Shown here one piece after another: positions 3,301 through 6,212 of a stretch of DNA of 6,212 nt (within the stretch, counting starts at the first letter, position 1; every line of letters starts with the position of its first letter). The translations under genes were made by a program, and so were the position numbers. Location: assembly GCA_007126995.1 (NCBI GenBank), contig SLAD01000397.1, positions 1 to 6,212 of the forward strand. The letters are read 5' to 3'. The notes under the pieces were generated by a model, which had not been told where the DNA came from, ran no database searches, and saw only the letters and a list, made by a program, of their open reading frames with translations. This DNA comes from Kiritimatiellia bacterium (lineage in GTDB: Bacteria; Verrucomicrobiota; Kiritimatiellia; SLAD01).

Positions 3301-6212
3301 ACGTGAGATCGATTTGAGCGTCGGTCGCAAGCCCACGGAAGGGGGTGTTTGCATGCGTATGATTCATGCCCGATCGCCCTTCTGGCGTGTAGTGGTAGCC
3401 CGTCGGCAAACTCCATGACTTATCGCCCGCAGCCGCGCCACTGTTGCCGCTCCAGTCCAAATCAACATTTCCGTACCAGCCCCCGTCCCAGCCGATGCCG
3501 CCGGCGTTGGATGCATTAACCCCGCCGGCGTCATAGTCGAATGTTTCCACGACGGTGGGCGGCACAACGGGCGGGCCTTCCTCCTCGCTCGCGCTACCGA
3601 CCACGGCGGCGTACACGGGATCGATGTGCAGCTCGTCCCAGTGACTGTTTCCGGTATTGGCATCGTTGAAGGGGTTGCCCATAAAAATCCGGTCGATCGT
3701 CGCGCTGCTCTCCACGTTGACCGACGCCGAAAACGCGGGCGGGGAATCGGGTACGGTGTCGCCGGACTTGTACACGGAAATACTCAGCGTATCGTTCCCG
3801 GAGGCCACGGACTGAATACGACCGAGCACGACATACGCCGTGTTCGCGTCGAGCGTCAGGAGGTTCATGTTGGTTTCGTCCGGCGAAATCAATGAAAGGC
3901 TCCCGGACGCATTGATTTGTAGCTTGAGCACCTCGCTGGTGCCGGCGTGCCAGCGCTTTTCGAATACGGGCGCGGATCCGTTGTGATGGTAGAGAAAGCT
4001 GAAGTAGCGGGTTCCATTTTGGGCGAGGTCAATGGTCTGCGCGCTGTGGAGCTGGCGGTAGGGGTTGTTGACATTGCCGCCGTTCGACGCGGCGCGTCCG
4101 ATGGGTTCATGATAATAGCCCGCCGGTAAATTTTCCCACGTGAAATTGACGGACTGCGCGCCGGAGTTGCCACCGAAGGTCAGTCCGTCGTTTCCCCACC
4201 AGCCGCCATTCCAGCCGCGTCCGCCTGCGCTCGAGCTGCTGATGACGCCTTCGGCATAATCAAAACCTTCATATACGGCGCTTTCCGGCGCGGGCAGGCC
4301 AACCCCGTCGTTGAACCCGACCCCGGCCACCACGGCGGTGGCGCTCAACACCGGTTCACCCGTAGTGGGCGCCACATCCGTTTGAGGCGTGACCCGCAAT
4401 TTGACGAACGCCCCGGCATCCCCCGCCTGCAGAGTGTAGGTTGCGCCGGTGCCCACAACGGTCTCGTAGGGGCCGTTGAATGCTTCCGCGCGCACCCATT
4501 CCAGCGTGGTGCCGTCTTCCAAGTTTCCATTGGCATCGGAATAGATGTAGTGGGCGGTGAGCGTGTCCCCCACGTCCGTGCCACCGAAAAAGGCCACGGC
4601 GTGAGCTACCGGCGCGGCCGGTTCGGTGACGCCGACTTGCTGCGTGTTGGCATAGTTGGTGATCAGCGCCATATCCAGTTTAGCGCCCAGCGCGTCCAGC
4701 AGCGGGCGATACTGGGGATCGCCACTCAGGTTCACGCGCTGGGAGGGATCATTCACCATGTCGTACAGCTCTTCATAGGCGACCCGATTGCTAATGGTGA
4801 AGTTGCGCTGAGCCAGGGAAATGGGATTGGCGTCCGTGGCATCCAGTTCGCGCCATTGCATGTAGGTGTGGTACGGGGTGCGCATGGCGTAGCCCATATA
4901 CCAAATGCCCGAATTCATCGGCACTTCCTTGGGGTACTGGCTGAACGCGGCCGTCTTCCACGCTTGATGCGGATCGTCCAGCAACGGCACCAGACTGACC
5001 CCTTCAAACGGGTGCGGGGAAGGCTTCGGGATACCGACCATTTCCAGCACGGTGGGCATGATGTCTACCGATTCCATCAGCGCATCCGTCATCACACCGC
5101 GCGTGCCCTCCGGCATATCTGGATCCCAGATGATGAAGGGGATCCGCGTCGCGATATCCATGTTGGTGTGTTTCGGCCAACTCCCGTGCTGGCCGACATG
5201 CATACCGTGGTCGCCCCACAGGACGATGACCGTGTTTGTTAAGAAGTTGACACTCCCATCGCCCAGTGGATCTTCGAGGGCATCAAGGATCTTCCCGATT
5301 TGGGCGTCGATAAAACTCGTGCAGGCGTAATAGCCGTGGGTCAACGCTCGTGCGTAGTCCTCCGGATAGATGTGGGTGCCTTCCACGGTGATGATGCCCC
5401 AGTCGTCACCCGTCTGCTGGTTGTTGGTGAACGTGCCGTTAGCCAATGCGGCTTGTGTCTCCGGGGTCTGCCCCACGAACGGGGGCCGGCCTCCGCGATA
5501 GGTGGTCAACTCCCCGGAGAAGGGATCGTAGAAAGCAGTGGGTATCGCGCCTTGAACGGGCAAGGCATCCAGACCGGTTGCAATCGGCAGCGTCTCACGG
5601 TCGTATAGATCCCAATACTGTTGCGGCGCGGAGAAGGGCAAGTGCGGCTTCCAGAATCCCGCCGCAATGAAGAACGGTTGCCCGTCGACGGCGCGCGCCT
5701 GAATGGCTTGCACCGCCGCGTCGGCCACTTTCGCATCCATGGTGTTCGTTTCCAGATTATCCGGGAAATATTCCCACGGCGGGCGCTGATTCACGTCTCC
5801 GGCTACCGCGCTATTTTCATCCAATTGATACAGGTCAATGGTTTGGTAAAAAGTTTCGTGAACCGTCCACGAGGGGTTATCTACGTGGTGTAAGTTTTTG
5901 CCGTAGCCTGCTGTCCAATAGCCGTTGTCCTTGAACAGGGACGGCAGCGTATCCAAATCGTTGCCTAGTGTCGTACGGAACGTCGGCCAGCCCCCTTCAA
6001 AGACGTTGTAGATACGCGTCGTATCGGGCCGGGCCCCGGTCAACACGTTGGCCCGGGCAGGCTGGCAAACCGCCTGTTGGACGTAGGCGTGATTAAATGT
6101 AAGCCCTTCGTCGGTCAGCCGGGTCATGTGCGGAGCATGCACATGATCCCGCCCGTAGGCCGGCAGCTCCGGCCGGAAGTCGTCCACCGTAATGAACAGC
6201 ACGTTTCGTTCA
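308..6212 (-). CDS. Giant secreted multidomain sulfatase / SGNH esterase (5' end outside the window)
   Basis: The frame is open from the right edge to a TAA at 310-308. Residues are numbered here from the GTG at 6202, but that codon is not the start. The frame continues upstream as E-R-N and then V-L-F-I-T-V-D-D, the usual beginning of a mature sulfatase, so the signal peptide lies beyond the edge. Order of parts: sulfatase 1-520, Ig-like 526-627, two beta-sandwich repeats 641-869 and 883-1107, Pro-Asp linker 1111-1124, LamG-like 1126-1340, Ig-like 1346-1440, SGNH hydrolase 1455-1668, beta domain 1680-1822, EF-type calcium loop 1851-1862, terminal beta domain about 1885-1960. Inferred role: extracellular or periplasmic removal of sulfate and ester groups from a complex, perhaps algal, polysaccharide, with the non-catalytic modules acting as binding or spacer units. 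No PEP-CTERM, LPXTG or other sorting tail is visible at the C-terminus (ending FRLLFDTDL). No frameshift or internal stop is seen. Domain families are recognised from motifs; the substrate is unknown. Confidence 0.95.
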   Translation of the reverse strand, partial: ERNVLFITVDDFRPELPAYGRDHVHAPHMTRLTDEGLTFNHAYVQQAVCQPARANVLTGARPDTTRIYNVFEGGWPTFRTTLGNDLDTLPSLFKDNGYWTAGYGKNLHHVDNPSWTVHETFYQTIDLYQLDENSAVAGDVNQRPPWEYFPDNLETNTMDAKVADAAVQAIQARAVDGQPFFIAAGFWKPHLPFSAPQQYWDLYDRETLPIATGLDALPVQGAIPTAFYDPFSGELTTYRGGRPPFVGQTPETQAALANGTFTNNQQTGDDWGIITVEGTHIYPEDYARALTHGYYACTSFIDAQIGKILDALEDPLGDGSVNFLTNTVIVLWGDHGMHVGQHGSWPKHTNMDIATRIPFIIWDPDMPEGTRGVMTDALMESVDIMPTVLEMVGIPKPSPHPFEGVSLVPLLDDPHQAWKTAAFSQYPKEVPMNSGIWYMGYAMRTPYHTYMQWRELDATDANPISLAQRNFTISNRVAYEELYDMVNDPSQRVNLSGDPQYRPLLDALGAKLDMALITNYANTQQVGVTEPAAPVAHAVAFFGGTDVGDTLTAHYIYSDANGNLEDGTTLEWVRAEAFNGPYETVVGTGATYTLQAGDAGAFVKLRVTPQTDVAPTTGEPVLSATAVVAGVGFNDGVGLPAPESAVYEGFDYAEGVISSSSAGGRGWNGGWWGNDGLTFGGNSGAQSVNFTWENLPAGYYHEPIGRAASNGGNVNNPYRQLHSAQTIDLAQNGTRYFSFLYHHNGSAPVFEKRWHAGTSEVLKLQINASGSLSLISPDETNMNLLTLDANTAYVVLGRIQSVASGNDTLSISVYKSGDTVPDSPPAFSASVNVESSATIDRIFMGNPFNDANTGNSHWDELHIDPVYAAVVGSASEEEGPPVVPPTVVETFDYDAGGVNASNAGGIGWDGGWYGNVDLDWSGNSGAAAGDKSWSLPTGYHYTPEGRSGMNHTHANTPFRGLATDAQIDLTSDTVYFSFLFSHDSSSMFEYRFYAGTTEITKLQVDDNGQLRLVGAAFHPTGFHLTSEADYLITGKLVGNAVGDDTLYVSVYDSSATVPEAEPTFSHSANFESSATIDRIMLGIAGNAAAVATYWDELRMGPSWGSVIGVGGEEPDPDPGPDPDPDPPEAVLMLHLTFDEGDLTDSSPDNRNVTGSPGFASEGGRNYATLNGVDQAITAPILGAFTNGLSIAFWTLAQDGEDGMPKNTALGWARQGGTTGDLGDGLLLGFGWNNAANALVRVGRENNVHDEIAIPALENWLNAWVHWTVVKNLVEGTIQVYRDGELYSSVGNRTIIPAFEEQGWATGSGFRIGRYFDTYYKGYLDDYRLYHGVLTPPEVQTIYQLGAATGPTAFNVSISGTPEVGQTLTGNYDFVHPGGDEGDSRYQWYSADTAQGSHQPIEDATGLTYQVTGSDEGRYLIFGVTPVGDDEAEGDEAFSDPFLIGIFVDRSLENTVYRLHEDQSLAVAFFGGSITDGVGQNNGLPWRTRTENWLTSTYPEVSFTFVNAAISGTSSEFGVFRADRHVLAYAPDLIFVEFAVNDKEQVSDTRTRATMEGIVRKIRAAQPTADIVFVYTTVRADAINYYENDQLPPRTLIHQQVAGHYGVPVIDVAAALVAHKQMTGYPYRIEYGEPGWNSPTANHYLPDHVHPSNLGHEVYGDEVQAVLTALLDITPPAAPVAHADPGLLSGYDMVSARILDHTHPDVSYGTGWDVQTLGIGGGGRTDDFLVTESASTASDIEVAFRGAELGVYYRRMTNGAEIVWNVDDGAAGDTFVFWHETLGSFTSQAMLTTELGAGNHTAVITPQPHNGHEKLAIAGWLVLGEHAVLYQDWADDVFAGLDGGSAHPDAAPTADLDGNGWANLTEYAMGTDPSDPDEAPWWRHERNAQEGDVLILYRRRSPPASDVHITVEGRMELTQGDWLSGPTFSEIVDIQPEGDTEVVTERIIVPGIEEAMQYYFRLLFDTDL
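323..550 (-). other. C-terminal beta-rich domain ending in YYFRL
   Basis: Residues about 1885-1960 show VLILYRRRS, DVHITVEGRMELTQGDWLSG, EVVTERIIVPG and YYFRLLF. In Verrucomicrobiota proteins the same place after the calcium loop is often filled by a short domain with 'Y.rr....v...ve.S.DL..W' and a final 'FFRL'. I infer a natural C-terminus, not a truncated one. Its role in secretion or attachment is not established. Confidence 0.6.
593..727 (-). other. Calcium-loop (TSP3/dockerin-like) segment
   Basis: Residues 1826-1870 include QDWADDVFAG and then DLDGNGWANLTEYAMGTDP. D1851, D1853, N1855, W1857 (backbone), N1859 and E1862 fill positions 1, 3, 5, 7, 9 and 12 of an EF-type calcium loop. The form 'DxDGDGxxNLxEYAxGTDP' near the C-terminus is very common in secreted proteins of Verrucomicrobiota and is the main hint to the host phylum. 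Calcium-stabilised and structural in role. Confidence 0.8.
737..1165 (-). other. Domain: beta-rich module attached to the SGNH esterase
   Basis: Residues 1680-1822 follow the esterase after a PAAPVAHA linker. Beta-strand-like stretches include DIEVAFRGAELGVYYRR, AEIVWNVDDG, DTFVFWHE, NHTAVITPQ and KLAIAGWLVLG. The pattern (a glycine-rich turn, alternating hydrophobics and a closing LAIAGWLV) resembles the jelly-roll modules that accompany many extracellular SGNH hydrolases, where the typical end is 'L.I.gf.v'. I do not recognise a specific family. Either substrate binding or structural support is possible. Confidence 0.5.
1199..1840 (-). other. Domain: SGNH/GDSL-type esterase
   Basis: Residues 1455-1668 carry all four SGNH blocks. 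Block I is FFGGSIT with nucleophile S1469; block II is AAISGTSS with G1508; block III is VEFAVND with N1537; block V is LPDHVHPSNLGH with catalytic D1643 and H1646. The intervening FGVFRADRHVLAYAPDLIFVEF is typical of bacterial SGNH hydrolases acting outside the cell. Members remove acetyl or other acyl groups from polysaccharides, sugars or lipids. Deacetylation of the same glycan that the sulfatase attacks is the simplest inference. The length of about 210 residues is normal for the fold, and the triad and oxyanion residues appear intact. Confidence 0.93.
1883..2167 (-). other. Domain: Ig-like spacer 2
   Basis: Residues 1346-1440 contain ISGTPEVGQTLTGNYDF, RYQWYSAD, LTYQVTGSDEGRYLIFGVTP and a final SDPFLIG. 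This is a closer match to the consensus bacterial Ig-like repeat than spacer 1. It links the LamG module to the esterase, so each catalytic domain has one Ig-like unit on the side facing the lectin block. Confidence 0.8.
2183..2827 (-). other. Domain: LamG/concanavalin A-like lectin module
   Basis: Residues 1126-1340 start LMLHLTFDEGDLTDSSPDN, the classic opening of LamG-type modules (L-x-F-D-E/G...D-S-S), followed by YATLNGVDQAI, LSIAFW, WVHWTVVKN, IQVYRDGELY and the closing YLDDYRLYHGVLTPPEVQTIY. Each matches a usual strand of the LamG_3 type jelly roll (SFSVSxW, W.HxAxV, LYVDG, IDDVRIYNRALSxxEI). Predicted to bind glycan or calcium; no ligand can be named from sequence. Confidence 0.85.
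2831..2872 (-). repeat. Pro-Asp dipeptide linker
   Basis: Residues 1111-1124 read PDPDPGPDPDPDPP. At DNA level this is an imperfect 6-bp repeat of the CCGGAC/CCCGAC kind. It separates the beta-sandwich pair from the LamG-like module and probably makes an extended, acidic hinge. Such tracts vary in length between strains by slippage. Confidence 0.85.
2882..3556 (-). other. Domain: beta-sandwich repeat A2, tandem copy of A1
   Basis: Residues 883-1107 repeat the landmarks of A1 in the same order: ETFDY, AGGIGWDGGWYGN, GNSGA, LPTGYHYTPEGR, VYFSFLFSHD, AGTTEITKLQ, DDTLYVSVYDS, ESSATIDRIMLG and YWDELRMGPSWGSVIG. The two copies are joined by a short EEEGPPVVPP linker. Differences are spread over the whole module, so the duplication is old or the copies are under different selection. 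Avidity for a repeating glycan is a reasonable guess. Confidence 0.7.
3596..4282 (-). other. Domain: beta-sandwich (concanavalin-like) repeat A1
   Basis: Residues 641-869 begin Y-E-G-F-D-Y, followed by AGGRGWNGGWWGN, GNSGA, RYFSFLYHH, AGTSEVLKLQ, NDTLSISVY, ESSATIDRI and HWDELHIDPVYAAVVG. The opening FDY...GGxGWxGGW and the closing WDEL are typical of lectin-like beta-sandwich modules in secreted proteins of Verrucomicrobiota and Planctomycetota. The unit is clearly homologous to the module that follows. A carbohydrate-binding role is inferred from fold type and context, not shown by the sequence. Confidence 0.7.
4322..4627 (-). other. Domain: Ig-like spacer 1
   Basis: Residues 526-627 show the pattern VGDTLTAHYIYSDANG, then an EWVRA strand, a Y-T-L-Q-A-G-D-A-G turn and K-L-R-V-T-P. 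This is the bacterial Ig-like repeat that normally reads VGxTLTGxYxYxDxxG...YQW...DxGxYxxxxVTP. It sits directly after the sulfatase and is introduced by PAAPVAHA. It is homologous to the second Ig-like unit near residue 1350. It probably acts as a rigid spacer; no enzymatic role is expected. Confidence 0.75.
4643..6212 (-). other. Domain: S1 sulfatase, iduronate-2-sulfatase-like
   Basis: This domain hydrolyses sulfate esters using a formylglycine made from Cys. Visible residues are the metal-binding D7-D8 (TVDDFRPEL), the modification motif C46-Q-P-A-R50 followed by L54-T-G, K102 and H105 (GKNLH), K185-P-H187 (FWKPHLPF), D331-H332 (WGDHG) and K344 (WPKHTN). From memory, these match in order D45/D46, C84, K135/H138, H229, D334/H335 and K347 of human iduronate-2-sulfatase, so the active site looks complete. 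The segment from about 475 to 510 (EELYDMVNDPSQRVNL) is the usual C-terminal signature of bacterial sulfatases. Residues 223-280 form a stretch longer than I expect for the family. The closeness to iduronate sulfatase concerns fold and motifs; bacterial members act on various sulfated sugars. Confidence 0.95.

Overview
The window looks like part of a secreted-polysaccharidase locus from a member of the Verrucomicrobiota, or a close relative in the PVC group (Opitutae/Puniceicoccales or Kiritimatiellales type). This placement rests on protein style and not on a marker gene. The evidence is an iduronate-2-sulfatase-like domain, FDY...GGxGWxGGW beta-sandwich repeats that end in WDEL, Ig-like spacers, and a C-terminus of the 'DLDGNGWANLTEYAMGTDP' plus '...YYFRL' kind that is common in secreted proteins of that group. 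Both genes are on the minus strand.

Layout, in the direction of transcription (right to left). Positions 6212-308 hold one uninterrupted reading frame of more than 1960 codons whose 5' end lies beyond the right edge. It encodes, in order: an S1-family sulfatase (6212-4643), an Ig-like spacer (4627-4322), two tandem homologous beta-sandwich modules (4282-3596 and 3556-2882), a Pro-Asp linker (2872-2831), a LamG/concanavalin-like module (2827-2183), a second Ig-like spacer (2167-1883), an SGNH/GDSL-type esterase (1840-1199), an accessory beta domain (1165-737), a calcium-loop/TSP3-like segment (727-593) and a terminal beta-rich domain (550-323). Both catalytic domains keep the active-site residues that can be recognised.

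Positions 307-177, starting directly after the stop codon, form a 131-bp inverted-repeat element. It has 15-nt ends and two oppositely oriented REP-like units, each a GTRG tetranucleotide, 8-nt arm, GTTA loop and 8-nt arm. Positions 176-135 hold no recognisable signal. Positions 134-1 are the start of a second gene, a secreted protein of which only a clear signal peptide is visible.

Functional reading (inference): the large protein is an exported bifunctional enzyme that could remove sulfate and acyl (probably acetyl) groups from one sulfated, acylated glycan, with lectin-like modules holding it on the substrate. The downstream secreted protein probably belongs to the same degradative locus. 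The most notable points are the sulfatase-esterase fusion, the structured repeat at its 3' end and the short downstream gene start.
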